64,000 nucleotides of DNA from Fistulifera solaris (taxonomy: Eukaryota > Bacillariophyta > Bacillariophyceae > Naviculales > Stauroneidaceae). The translations under genes were made by a program, and so were the position numbers. Numbering within the stretch: the stretch's first letter is position 1; the number at the start of each line of letters is the position of its first letter. The stretch is taken from assembly GCA_030295235.1 (NCBI GenBank), contig AP026125.1, positions 806,001 through 870,000 on the forward strand, given 5' to 3'. This document shows positions 43,852-54,480 of this stretch, in pieces. The notes beneath the pieces are model-generated. The model was not told the DNA's origin. It did no database searches and worked only from the letters and a program-made list of their open reading frames with translations.

Positions 43852-45188
43852 CTATTCCTCCTTCGATGCAGAATTTGGGTGCGGAGGGGTCGAGGCATCA
43901 CTTTGTGATCGATCGGTGATGGGGAGCAATCGCGCTGCCCTACTCACCGCGCGTCCTCGATTGGAAACAAAGAACGAACGTCGTCCCCGTCCCGACTGAA
44001 TGCTAATCGGGGAATAGGGCGGCATGTAACTACTAGATCGACCCGATATGCCTTCGGGATGATAATTTACAAACACGGGACGTCCTTCCATATGATCCCA
44101 AGGATTCGTAGAAGAATCATTCAAACCGGGAGGAGTTTTGATTCGGTCTTGTTCAATGTCTGGCGTAGTCGGAGATCCTCCAGCAGCGTGGTTGGAATCG
44201 CTGGTCTCTCCTTTCTCAGTGCCGCCAACCGAAAGAGACGGAACACGCAAAATCGATCGAGGAGAGCTGTTCAGAACCTTGGGCAAAATCTGTCGAACCG
44301 GTGTGTCTTCATTGGATGGAAGAACCATCTCGCGGCAGAGTTCCGGCGTGTCGCGGCAAAATTTCTAAAGGAAAAGATATTATGAGATAATGTTTTAAAA
44401 GAGTCCGCAGAGCGATCGCCACACCAACGTACCTCGTGCGTGTAGGCACCGACATCCGCGCCTTCCGTTTCCTCACGAAATCCCCAGGCCGAAATGTGAG
44501 CCAGGAAAGCATCCATGGACTGGAGTTGAGGAAAAAACTGAGGCAGAATCGACCGACGAAGTGCTTCCCAACGGACAATTCGCCACGCCTTGCCGTGCTC
44601 CAACCACTCCAAGACACCATCTTTGGATGCCGTTAGAAGCATGTGCAAGACGGAGGGAAAGTGCGGAACGACAGCCGCAGCAGCGGGGATAATAGTGCCG
44701 TGATCTTCGTCCTCTTCACGAGAGTACTGTGTGACTTGCGTGCGGTCGTCCGCATGTGACGAAACCGGACTTACATGGAACGGCATGGGAGTCGCTAAAG
44801 TCTTTCGCTTCTTGAGAGGACGATTTCGATCGTCGGCAGATTCAGAAGAATCTTTCGCCAGCAGGAGAACCGAGGCGGCGACCTGGTGTCCGCGTTTCGC
44901 CAGAGAGGACGCCGAGCTGGTGCTATCATGAGAGAGCACGGTCGACATAGCGGGAACATGCCGATAGTGGTGATCTTCCACAGACGAAGACGATCGTATC
45001 TGATGAATCATAAGAGACGGATGGTGGAAGTGAGGGGATGTAGGCGCAGCCCTCATCCACGGAGGTGAATGATGGCGATTCGCATGCATCATGCCATCGG
45101 TCGAACGATAATCCATACGGTAGCCCGATAGAGGGAAAGATGCATTGGGAAGGTGCTGATGTTCGTGCGATTGTCGTGAATGCGGCAT
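43852..45188 (-). CDS. Divergent HSF-like protein; one intron
   Basis: Exons 44433-45188 and 43852-44364 are joined by a 68-bp GT-AG intron and give 422 residues. A His/Ser-rich N-terminal half precedes an HSF-type winged helix: FPSVLHMLLTASKDGVLEWL, then EHGKAWRIVRWEALRRSILP, QFFPQLQSMDAFLAHISAWGF, GADVGAYTHE, then across the intron KFCRDTPELCREM. This matches the diatom HSF block order (W..HG.AW, ILP.FF, F...L..WGF, GAY.HE, F.R..P.LC), but the recognition-helix stretch that normally reads F.SF.RQLN.YGF is changed and lacks the invariant Arg-Gln-Leu-Asn. DNA binding may be altered or lost. The C-terminal 150 residues are Ser/Pro-rich, with SPRSILRVPSL. Intact frame. Subfamily is inferred. 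Confidence 0.75.
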
Positions 45189-46380
45189 TCTTCAGATTTG
45201 AAATGCAAAGACTCGACTTGGAGCGCTACGGCTATCGGCACTATTATGTATCTTGACCAGTGGGAGAATAATATTTCTTGTCCTTTTCTTGCGATTTATC
45301 GTCACAGAACGCTCATCATGGGGAAGTAAACGCCATTTCTCAAACACAAAGCGTCCGTTGGTCTAGGGTGCGCGCCATTTCTCTCTAAGTGAAAGAGCCA
45401 ACGGATGCTACGAAAGCGTTGGTGGATCAAGTTTCAAAAAGGTGAGACGGGACACTTTTTCTCCGCCGTCTATTTTGGACTTCTAAGTGCTTCACTCAAC
45501 AGATGGTTGAGTTTTCTTACATAACTCCAAAATTGATTCAACTGATAATTTCAGCAAATGCTATGACAATACATTGGATTCTTGGTACCGGTTGAAAATT
45601 ACTTAGTAAACAATACCACAGTGCCTAGGGTTAAAGATAAAATATCAAAAGAATGAAGCTGTACAAAGTACAACATAACTGTGAACTGTAGAGTAGTGAA
45701 AATGTCGTACCAGTATGTATGTCGTATGTCGCATGAACTTCAACTTATTTCCAAGTTATTATGCCCTTTGCCCTTTCCGTTTCCCACGAATTCCTTGAAA
45801 AAACGGGTTAACTTTCTTATAAGACATCAAACATATTGCCACGTGTCAAGGGTCATGGTACGCAGTACGTAGTACAACGAACAACAAACAACAACGGGCA
45901 AACACCAAACACTCAATACTACTAATACGCATACATCATACTCTTTTCTTTTACTGTGCACCAAGTGACACGTGACAACAACACACGATCTACATGATGC
46001 AATAATATGACGCAGCATCGCAGCATCACTCAAAAACACAACACACAAAATCCGAAATCGGTACTGTACTTATTACTCTTTACTCTTATATGCGGTGGAC
46101 GATGAACGCGTTCGATGTTCCACGGGTCATACTACAGTATGTATCACAAATACCAAATACTCTACTACAGTACGTACTTTCGGTTCTGGTCACTGTCAAT
46201 TTCTACTATCTACTTAATTGTAGCTGTAGAAGAATCAAGCTTTTGTGTTCGCGAAGGAAAAACGAAGATTCAGATTTCAGATTTCGAATGAGCAACTCGG
46301 CCTCCTTCCGAATTTTCTTCCGAGCGCGCTTTTGTAAACTTACCAAGCATTTCGATTCATTCGCCGCATAATTCTTTGTC
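45189..46380. other. Long non-coding spacer with an imperfect hairpin
   Basis: 1.19 kb without a recognisable gene. A hairpin pairs GCGTCCGTTGGTCT (45351-45364) with AGAGCCAACGGATGC (45394-45408) around a 29-base loop. The right part (45840-46160) is rich in ACAACA/AACACAA runs and TACGTA-type steps. Open frames of 60-93 codons have no features. Probably 5' regions of the two divergent neighbours. Confidence 0.45.
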
Positions 46381-47055
46381 ATGAGTGAGGAGAAAACGAA
46401 TCTGATCAAGCGAGCATCTGAGCTCAACAATCATGGTGCACTTCTGATTGTGCAAGGTGAACTTGGAAGGGCGACGGCTGTATTCCAAAGCGCGCTAGCC
46501 GTCATGAAAAACGCGAGCACTCCAGTTGAAAGTCAAGGGCGAGGCGAGGTCGTGGATCATTCTCAACACATTCGTGCTTTTCGTGCCCTGGTGGGTGGTC
46601 GTGAAAGATTGCCGAGCAACGGGTGCTGCATTCACGCTATTCCATTCGTTCTTGAAGGCAGTCTCATTCCAAATCACGATATCGCCCTTCCGCTCTACAG
46701 TGCGATCATCCTTTTCAACCTAGGACTAAGTCTGCACGGAGAAGCTTTGACGGGAAGTGAAGCATCCTTGAGAAGAGTTTCTCATATCTACCGTATGAGT
46801 TTACAGATTCTTGAGAGCGTCTCTCAGATGTGTCCGTGCGCTATCGTTGTTGCAATTGCTGCTCTGAACAACAAGGCCACGATACACTTCGAGCTTTGCC
46901 AGTATGATGAGTCAAAGAGGTGCTGGGCGGTGCTCTCGCAACTCTTTGAATCTGCACAAGCGGTGATGCATGTTGCTTTGGATGCCAAGGCAATGGAACG
47001 TATATTCATGAACTTTCACATGGCTAATTTCCCATCAGCCGCGGGGGCAGCATGA
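46381..47055 (+). CDS. Small TPR-like protein, function unknown
   Basis: 224 residues, one exon, start MSEEKTNLIKRASELNNHG. The N-terminal helix pair (ASELNNHGALLIVQGELGRATAVF) is TPR-like; a second helical segment is FNLGLSLHGEALTGSEASLR, a third ALNNKATIHFELCQYDESKR. The spacing and the small/large pattern suggest two to three degenerate TPR units. No signal peptide or membrane segment. I recall similar short proteins as multigene families in diatoms, but that is memory and not checked. Probably a protein-interaction module; no partner is evident. Confidence 0.6.
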   Translation: MSEEKTNLIKRASELNNHGALLIVQGELGRATAVFQSALAVMKNASTPVESQGRGEVVDHSQHIRAFRALVGGRERLPSNGCCIHAIPFVLEGSLIPNHDIALPLYSAIILFNLGLSLHGEALTGSEASLRRVSHIYRMSLQILESVSQMCPCAIVVAIAALNNKATIHFELCQYDESKRCWAVLSQLFESAQAVMHVALDAKAMERIFMNFHMANFPSAAGAA

Positions 47056-47334
47056 TTTACGACGCGCAATTTTGATTTATGTCGCGATTTTGTTACATCT
47101 GAGGTTACATTTAATTTTATATAGACGGGAATATGCACCTTAGCGTTAGACTGTTCCGTGAAAAGCAGAAAGAATAGTGCTCATCAACCGCCGAACTTGG
47201 ATCAGCACATAGCCAAAATAAGTAGTTTATTTACATAGTCATCGCGAAAGCGTTTCGCTCGTATCGAACTTGATTCGCAATAATTGCAATAACGACGTGT
47301 AATGCTAGATCCGAGTTTTTGGCAAGGTGCATTT

Positions 47335-48585
47335 TCATTTTTGCGTATGAAAACTATGTTCCCATTTCCAGTAGGCGACTAGTGGTTCTTCCTTGTTGCT
47401 CAACTCCTCATCGCTCAAAGCTCCCTTCCTTTCATCAACAATTGCGGCTGTCGAGTCGTCCTCCGTTACAGTGCTTTGAGCATTTACACCTCCCGGCTGC
47501 ATCAGGCGTCTTTGGGTCATAATTAACGGAGAGTTACTAGATTCGCCTTCTTCCGCTTCCTTGGGATGGCATTTAGAATGTGCAGCGATATCTTGTTGTA
47601 ACAAGGACAAAACGTGCTCTTTTGAAACTCGGCTGGTCTGGTGATTTCCAATAAGTCTGGTATAAATTTCCTCACAAAGTATTAAAGGTTTATCCAGGTC
47701 GAGAACTCCTTCCATAGGTTGTCGCGAAGTAACCGTACTGTGCAAGACTTTTCTTGACTTTTCGCGGAAGCTTTGTGAGTGCTTCTGTAACCAATCTTGA
47801 ACGTTACTTGTTGCATTCAAAACACTTTTCGAAGATGCGCTTATCGAAAATATCGATGACAGTTTCTCGAAAGTATCCTCGCGCTGAGATGAACAGTGCT
47901 TATCATTATTGTCGAGACTGGATGCTCTAGATAAAATAGCGGTCTCTGTTGCAGCGCCTTGATCATCACGATCTCGGTCACGCTCCTGGTCAATCCTGTC
48001 CGTCTCGTTCAATGATTCTCCAGGTTGTTCTAGCGGCTCACCTTCGTCGTCGTTTGCTTGCATGAACTCTTCCGTCATCATTAATCCCTCCGGAGGTGGA
48101 CCAAAAAAGGCCGCAACGGCTAGATGACGCGACCAGCTTACTGTGACGCATGATCGCTTGTAAAGTTGAATGGGACGAGCGATATACAACTCAGAGTTGG
48201 CGAACTGCTGTTCTGCCTTCTCGGACTCTTCTCTATCCGGTTCCTGATCCGGAAAACCTTGAGAACCGAATCTGTAAACAATCCAGTATCGTCTCGCGAT
48301 GTCCGAATGGACACGCAGCTTATAATTGCCTAATTCTTTCCCCAAAACATCAAAGCCGCAAATCGTTCCGGGAACTTGCCGAGTGGTGTAAAGTAGATTG
48401 TTGTTTGAGTCGGTCACATCGAATTCACGTTGATTGAACCCCTTTTTGATTATGTAGAATAGGCCAAAGTGATCGGTGGGCGGAGCGCCGTCGATCGTAT
48501 TGAGTGGGCATTCTATTTTTCCATCTGCCTTTTCCCAATTCGTTTCTTCAAGCAAAGACGAAGCACCTCCCATTTTCGCATTCAC
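47335..48585 (-). CDS. Protein with a LURP-one/tubby-like N-terminal part, function unknown
   Basis: 416 residues, one exon. The start could be 48585 (MNAKMGGASS) or the Met at 48573. Residues about 40-130 look like beta strands of a LURP-one/scramblase-type barrel: FYIIKKGFNQREFDVTDSN, NLLYTTRQVPGTICGFDVLG, YKLRVHSDIARRYWIVYRFG, with the phrase order 'fdv.d..g..ly....' typical of that fold. The remaining two-thirds are acidic and low in complexity (repeated Glu/Asp/Arg, DQERDRDRDD) with no domain I recognise. No transmembrane helix. If the fold is right it may bind membranes or lipids. Divergent from the MATE gene, 447 bp apart. Confidence 0.55.
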   Translation of the reverse strand: MNAKMGGASSLLEETNWEKADGKIECPLNTIDGAPPTDHFGLFYIIKKGFNQREFDVTDSNNNLLYTTRQVPGTICGFDVLGKELGNYKLRVHSDIARRYWIVYRFGSQGFPDQEPDREESEKAEQQFANSELYIARPIQLYKRSCVTVSWSRHLAVAAFFGPPPEGLMMTEEFMQANDDEGEPLEQPGESLNETDRIDQERDRDRDDQGAATETAILSRASSLDNNDKHCSSQREDTFEKLSSIFSISASSKSVLNATSNVQDWLQKHSQSFREKSRKVLHSTVTSRQPMEGVLDLDKPLILCEEIYTRLIGNHQTSRVSKEHVLSLLQQDIAAHSKCHPKEAEEGESSNSPLIMTQRRLMQPGGVNAQSTVTEDDSTAAIVDERKGALSDEELSNKEEPLVAYWKWEHSFHTQK

Positions 48586-49032
48586 CGGACCTTTGACTCA
48601 TTTGACATTGCTGACACCTTTGACTTTATCCAATTACTAATTCTTGTGCTTCTGGGCAACAATGATGTGTTATTTTTTTTTTTTTTTTTGTTTTTTCTCT
48701 CTCTATTCTCTCCCTCCGTCAACGTCTTGCTTCGCCCGTCCAGAGAGACCTTTGTATTCAGTACTCCGGGGTACTACGTAACCAAGAGTAAAATAATTTA
48801 GCTTAACAATCAAGGTGCCGGCGCGCAACGGCCATGTACGGAATGTCAACGGCTTGAAAAACCACAAAGGACACGCTTGGTATCAAACACGACGAAAATT
48901 ATTGCCCCTCGTTTTCGCCCACCAATTCGTTCCAAGCTTCTTGCAATCGTTGCAAATCAGATTTGTTGCAGTTAGAAATATCCTCTCTTGCTAGATTTGC
49001 TATTCTCTCGCTTGAATTTATTGCATTGAGAA
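48586..49032. promoter_or_regulatory. Shared region with a long T tract
   Basis: 447-bp divergent spacer between the LURP-like and MATE genes. It holds the longest homopolymer of the window, about 17 T at 48673-48690 followed by G and more T and CTCTCTC. Its length in this sequence should be treated as uncertain. Confidence 0.45.
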
Positions 49033-51411
49033 ATGTCCGATCCCGAGCTACCGGATGGCTTCGACGGATATGTGGAAATTTCGGTGGACCCCGGGGCATC
49101 CGTTCTCATTAGCACAATAGTAATATGTGCGTTGATGCTGGGAGTTCTTCCTTTTTTAATAGAAGCTCACCGTCGAATACAGAAGAGAAAGATTACGGAC
49201 GATTTATTGCTATCAAATGAACGACATCAAGATGGGACGTCGACCCGAGAGAACAAAGTAAGTTGATGATGGGTAAACGCGAACCTGTTGTTCAAAAAAG
49301 TGGTCGAAGATTTCTCACGATATGCTCTAATGCTTGATAGAAACAAACAGATAAACCTGAGAATGGCGACAGTGACGACGAATCCAGTGACTCGGATGAC
49401 TCCGGTGCGGCTGAACACATGGTTCACGTTATTCTGGATGCGCATCCTCGATCCGGTGTCAACAAAACTCGCTTACAGAAAGGAGTGAATAAAGCCGAGC
49501 TAGGAGAGTATACCGGAGGATCTCACACGCCAAAACACAAGAGTCCGGAGGGTATTGAAGTCGAACTCACTGACGATGGGAGTGCCAGTCACCACTCGGC
49601 GTTGCTTCAGCTGGAAGAAGACGAATTGTCGAACGACGGACGTGATGCCCAGGAAAGATTTATTGATGAGAGACATGAAAATGATTCAACCAAAGACAGC
49701 ACCCCCTTTTGGAAACCGGCAGCGTGGGGTGGAATTTTCGATTCGCTGCTGGAAGTTGCCGAGTACGATTACGAGATGAAACGAATTCTGAGGCTGGCTT
49801 GGCCATTTGTGGGTCAATCCCTTATAGAGGGTCTATCGGAAGCTGTTAATGTAGCGCTTGTTGGTCGCTTCGTCAGCACGAGAGCAATGGCTGCTTATGT
49901 CGGTGTTGACATGTTGATCGGACTTTCGGCTAGTTTCTTATCGGGCTTCAAGGATTCGTTGCAAGTCTTACTAAGTCAAGCAATCGGCGCAAGGAATAAG
50001 GTTCTGGCTGGCCAGTACATGCAGATCAATATGATCTTCTTCATTGTGCTGTTTTCTCCTATCGCTCTTTTCTGGGTAGTGTATATGGAAAGCATACTCG
50101 AATGGTTTGGTTATGACGACGACATCGTAAAGCTTGGTGTTGATTTTTCGCGGATATATATTTTCGTTCAAGTGATGGACACGGTTTCGGATCAGATTCA
50201 CGCACTTTTGGATGTGATTGATCGAGAAAATTATAGCACCGTTTTTGGCATGGGAGAGGACGCTTTGAGGACGTTCGGTATTCTGATGGTTGGCTTGGGC
50301 AGCAACCCCACACTTGATAAGATTGGTCTTGTGCAGCTTCTTGTTGGTGCCCTGGGTATGTTTATAAACGTTATGTATGTCATGTACAAAGGCTGGTTTG
50401 ACTCGTTTCTCGGTGGTATGGTCGGGACTTTCGCACTGCTTGTAAGTATCAATGTTGCTCAAGGCGAAAGTACAAATGTTTTCGCTCTGACAAGCCCGTC
50501 CTTCGGCAGAACTTCAAAGCTGTCAGACTATCGTTTAAGACGTCTGTATCCCTATGCGTGGGCAATGTTATCGCTTATGGAGAATGGGAAATGCTAACGC
50601 TACTCACAAGGTATGGTTTCGGCAAAAGCTTTGTTGCGGCTTGTTTACGTCTAACGATTGCTTTTACATTCTAGGTCGCTGGGCCAGGCTGAAATTACAG
50701 CATGGGCATTACTTGGAACGCTGTGGGATATTGTAAGCACACGAAAAGCGCATTCTGTGCTGTTGTCGCTCACAAACTAACAATTGCGCTTGCTACCAGG
50801 TTGAAATGGTGTCGGAGGCCGTAGCCGACGTTTCTGAGGTCCGTGTAGGCAAATTAATGGGAGCCGGAAGACCAGAGAAAGCCAAACTTTCCGCATACAA
50901 AACAATTTACCTAGCCGTCTTCGTCGCGACTTCTTTTACGTCCATTCTTTTCATTCTCGGTGACAATATTCCTTACTGGATGACCACTGATTCGACGTTA
51001 CAAAAGATGATGATTGAGTTAATACCTTTGTTCGGTATTGGTAACATAGCATTAGCGTTGGGAACGCAAGCTTGGACTATTGTGGGTTCCCAAGGTAGAT
51101 ACCGCCTTTCAACAGCAGTTGGTGCGGCTGGAAGCTGGCTCCTTACTATCCCACTTGCTGTGATACTGACTGTTGTCCTAAAGATCGATCTCCAAGGACA
51201 GACAGCTGCTGTTGTTATTGGGTATATGGCGAGTGGCACGGTAAATTCATATATTCTCTTCACTTCCGATTGGGAGAAATTATCCCGCCAAGTAAGGGAG
51301 GACCACGATGGAGTCAGTTCCAGCGACTCTAGCAGCAGCGGGAGCAGCAGTAGCAGCAGTGCGAGTAGTAGTAGTAGTAGTAGTAGCAGTTGTAGCGATG
51401 AAGACAAATAA
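49033..51411 (+). CDS. MATE-family efflux transporter; four introns
   Basis: Multidrug/toxic-compound extrusion antiporter. Exons 49033-49257, 49341-50441, 50510-50610, 50675-50732 and 50800-51411 are in phase and give 698 residues. Family blocks: ILRLAWPFVGQSLIEGLSEAV (first helix), LSQAIGARNKVLAGQYM and SEAVADVSEVRVGKLMGAGR (the paired MATE half motifs with conserved Gly), and GTQAWTIVGSQGRYRLSTAVG. Twelve hydrophobic segments are plausible. Unusual: an N-terminal single helix (VLISTIVICALMLGVLPFLI) and an acidic loop precede the transporter, as in other diatom MATE proteins I recall; the C-terminus is a long poly-Ser tail encoded by an AGC/AGT repeat. No frameshift. Substrate unknown. Confidence 0.9.
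51323..51396 (+). repeat. AGC/AGT trinucleotide tract coding for poly-Ser
   Basis: About 25 codons of AGC or AGT with a few Gly and Ala, in frame at the 3' end of the MATE gene. A length polymorphism here would change the tail without shifting the frame. Confidence 0.9.
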
Positions 51412-51769
51412 ATCTAAAAAGTGGATGAACATATTGACATTATGAATGTTGTTATCTTAGCAGAGGGTAGCGTTTTTTATGATGACAGTGTATTTGATTA
51501 GAAGTGAAATTGTACAGAGCGATTACATATTTGCAGTGTGTACACCTGCGAATGTTAGTGGTTCAAGGAGGCAGCGATCATGATGAGGACTGTGGTATGA
51601 TTTTGCGATTTTATGTTCAGAGTGGTTTTAAATTGCGTTATGTACACATGAATAAGATAGCGTAGAGGATGGTTGTATGCCCGATCGTAGTCTGGGATGA
51701 AACAGCAAGTGATATGTTCAGAGTGCTGCCTGTGATAAAAATAATGCGGGGTGCGAAACTGGCTCAAGC

Positions 51770-52068
51770 CTAGATGGACCCCATAAAGAATCCCCAAGCT
51801 TCGTCTTCATTGTCAGTGGCGGCTGACAAGAGTTGTGGGCCTTTACTTCACTTTGCTCGTAGGTACATGAAGAGGCTAGCGAGCACAAATCCGTCTTGTA
51901 AGATTTTCGCGTCACTGCGTTGCCCCAACCGTTGCTCAAACTCTCACCGCTGGTGGTAGGCGAGAAGCTGGAGCGAAAGCCGACGTACGTAGGTCGATGT
52001 TCGGATATGGTGCACAGGTCCATGCAACCAGCGAGAATCTCAACTCCGGTTTGCCGATCAAGGATCAT
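51770..52068 (-). CDS. Small protein A of a paralogous pair, function unknown; one frameshift
   Basis: About 99 residues after correction. Paralogue of the gene at 58103-58408: shared are DLCTISE against MLVTISE, the Gly/Trp block (NGWGN against ESWGS), the exact TRKSYKTDL/SRKSYKTDL followed by LAS, and the C-terminal EAWGFFM/EEWGFFM. The last match is in another frame, so one base is missing between about 51820 and 51845 (for example GGCCC for GGGCCC on the minus strand). The start is taken at 52068 (MILDRQTGVEILAG); the frame is open further to 52284, but that part has no counterpart in the paralogue. No signal peptide or membrane helix. I know no family for it. Homology between the two genes is strong evidence that both are real. 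Confidence 0.65.
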
Positions 52069-53117
52069 CGTGCTTTGTTTGTGTTCGTTCTTAGAAAGAA
52101 ACGATTTTATGGAATAATTGGGATGATGAAGGAAAGATGATTTCACATCAAAACTTTGAATGTCAAACGTCAACGCACCGTCGGCCACGTAATAGAAATT
52201 GTTGACACTTTTGGCACGAAAGAACACCGAAAAGGTCATAATATAGTACAAGCAGTTTTGTACCGATGTCCTATGACCTATCAAAAATCAAAATAGTTTA
52301 TTTTACATTGAATAAGAAACGGACATCGGAAAGCAGAAACCAGAGATAGAATTATGGGGATAGAACTTCAACTTTATGACTGCAAGCCTTCTATCTTCAA
52401 TCTGGTACAAAGATACTGTACTCACAATTCATTCAACAGACATTAGGCATTAGGCCCAATAAGCAGTGACAGGTGACAGTGACCAAAGACAAAATCGCGC
52501 TCCGAGCTCCGAGCTCCGCACACACAGTGCAGAGTGCAGTACACAATCCGCACCGACCGACCCGCGTCCGTCGTCGTCCGTGGTCCGCGTCAGCGTCAAC
52601 GTTTACTTGTACCCCGGAGTATTATTTTTGACCGGGTTATACCTAACCTTGAATAATTTTTACGTTGTCGTTCGTGTTCGTCGATCACGGCCGCCGCGTC
52701 CTCCAGCCGCGTCACACTCCGCGAAAAGTGGACGTGCTAAAACTTTGGCCAATTCTACACATTATCCTATAGTCAAAGTAGGAGTAGAGAATGCTCGACG
52801 AAGATGCGCTTCGGAGCATCTGCTTGCCATCAGCTAAAAAAATTGCGCGAAAAAATTAGTTAACGATTCCGCGATTAGTCCGCCGACGGCCAACAAAAAA
52901 ATCAACGAACCAGCCTTTTTCGATCTTTTGCGTGGACCATTCTCCGCACCTCTGTGCATTCCGAAAATATCCATCGGATGAGAAGTGTTGGTCGTTCGAA
53001 AAAGACGAGACAGTTTATGCATGAAGCTTTCGAGACAGCCGATTGAGCAGCGTAAGCGTTGAGGTGCATGAAGAATTAATCGTGAGCAGGGTCATAGCTG
53101 CCATTAGACATTTCACG
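52069..53117. other. Non-coding spacer
   Basis: 1.05 kb with no recognised gene. It includes GAGCTCCGAGCTCCG at 52505-52519 and a GTCCGTCGTCGTCCGTGGTCC tract near 52565-52585. A plus-strand frame of 123 codons (52466-52837) passes through these low-complexity parts and is not supported. Confidence 0.4.
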
Positions 53118-54116
53118 ATGGTCTTCAAATTGGAAAAGGATTCGAGAAGTTCAAAAAGTAGTTCCAGCGTCGACAAAGTAGCGAATGATCCGAAATCTGC
53201 AGCACAATCGACTGTTGCCCCTTCAGCTACTTCTAAAATGGCTAGACTTTCTGGCTTACAATCTCAACTCGAAGAAAGTCGGCAAACAACAGATGGGGAT
53301 GCTGTTGTCCAGAAACCGTTCTTCATCATGGATTGGCTCGAACAAGTTGATCAAGCAGATCTAGAACGAGCTCAGCGGATGCTCAAGACGCCACAAAAAG
53401 AACGCTGCTCCAATTCCCATAACTTTTTGTCGGATTTCGTTGTCCCCACGAGTCTTTTTGCGTCTGAGTCATCGCAGTCGTCCCGTGGATCGAATGAACA
53501 AGGATTATCGCCGACTTCTTTTTTCCGAAGAAGAAGCATATCAATGGGGGTCGGTTGGAACGCCAAAGGCCTGGCAAAGGCCAAGAACGGATTATGGGAA
53601 GACGCGCTTGCTTGTTGGGAGAACGCTCTAGCCATCCGTGTCCAGGTCTTGGGCGAAGATCACATTGATGTCGCTAATACCTACAACAATATGGGGATTG
53701 CGTACGGCAAACTTGATCAACCTTCACAAGCCATCTCCGCCTTGCAAAAGGCTTTAGAAATACGCATCAAAGAACACGGCGAGAAGCATTCTGAGGTAGC
53801 TGCAACTTTGCATAACATCGGGAATATTCTCCAACACAGCGGCGATCTTGAAGCAGCTATTGGGTATTTCACTCGTGCAAAGGACGTGCAAGAAAGCGTG
53901 TTCACGCATCAACACGTCCAGGTAGCTCGTGCCTGTGTCGCGATGGGCCATGCCTTTTTCCAAGGAAAGCATTACGAGAAGTCACACGAAGCCTTTTGTG
54001 AAGCCTTGGTGATTTTTGAACGTTTGCGAGACGGAGAAGACTTGGCTGCGGAGATTGAAACAACACGTAACGAGATACAAGACATTGAAGAGATGATGTA
54101 TCCCTCAGCAAACTGA
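53118..54116 (+). CDS. TPR protein of the kinesin-light-chain type
   Basis: 332 residues from the Met at 53118 (MVFKLEKDSRSS); the frame is open to 53043 but has no earlier ATG. A Ser/Lys-rich N-terminal half with IMDWLEQVDQADLERAQRML precedes four 42-residue TPR units of the kinesin light chain type: ALACWENALAIRVQVLGEDH, VANTYNNMGIAYGKLDQPSQ, AISALQKALEIRIKEHGEKH, VAATLHNIGNILQHSGDLEAA, then VARACVAMGHAFFQGKHYEKS. The GE.H..VA.T..N.G pattern is diagnostic. There is no kinesin-binding coiled coil, so it is probably a general adaptor. Many such genes exist in diatoms and other stramenopiles. Intact. Confidence 0.8.
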   Translation: MVFKLEKDSRSSKSSSSVDKVANDPKSAAQSTVAPSATSKMARLSGLQSQLEESRQTTDGDAVVQKPFFIMDWLEQVDQADLERAQRMLKTPQKERCSNSHNFLSDFVVPTSLFASESSQSSRGSNEQGLSPTSFFRRRSISMGVGWNAKGLAKAKNGLWEDALACWENALAIRVQVLGEDHIDVANTYNNMGIAYGKLDQPSQAISALQKALEIRIKEHGEKHSEVAATLHNIGNILQHSGDLEAAIGYFTRAKDVQESVFTHQHVQVARACVAMGHAFFQGKHYEKSHEAFCEALVIFERLRDGEDLAAEIETTRNEIQDIEEMMYPSAN

Positions 54117-54297
54117 GCGATGCGCCGGGAAGATAGAAGAATTTTTACACATTTTACACAGATATATACAGGAAACGGGACATTGTGGCAGCGGACTGTC
54201 GTTAAACTATTCTCGTAAAAATAGAAATTGTCAAGTTAAAGTTAAACCGGAAGTACGAAGCCCTAGCCTAAACAGTTCTATGCTGGATACAATCTTC

Positions 54298-54318
54298 CAC
54301 GACTGCATTCAGTCGTGA
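54298..54318. repeat. CACGACTG inverted repeat, copy 5
   Basis: CACGACTG-CATT-CAGTCGTGA, the most perfect copy, 163 bp left of the 423-bp-period repeat. A TACCTGGTA follows at 54340. Confidence 0.75.
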
Positions 54319-54480
54319 TTTTGACTGCTCTAGCTAAACTACCTGGTACTGTACTTAAAACTTATAACTGACCTAAAATCTGTTCTTTCTGCTACACTGA
54401 AGAGACACATGCGTCGTCAATCTGATGCTATCACAATCAACTTTCTTGCTACGTGAGACCTACGGAGACATTCGAAGCGT

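Noticed and set aside
45351-45408. tRNA gene
   Set aside because: One stem with a long loop only; no T-arm GTTCRA, no cloverleaf.
52466-52837. 123-codon frame
   Set aside because: It passes through GAGCTCCG and GTCCGTC low-complexity repeats; the composition is not protein-like.
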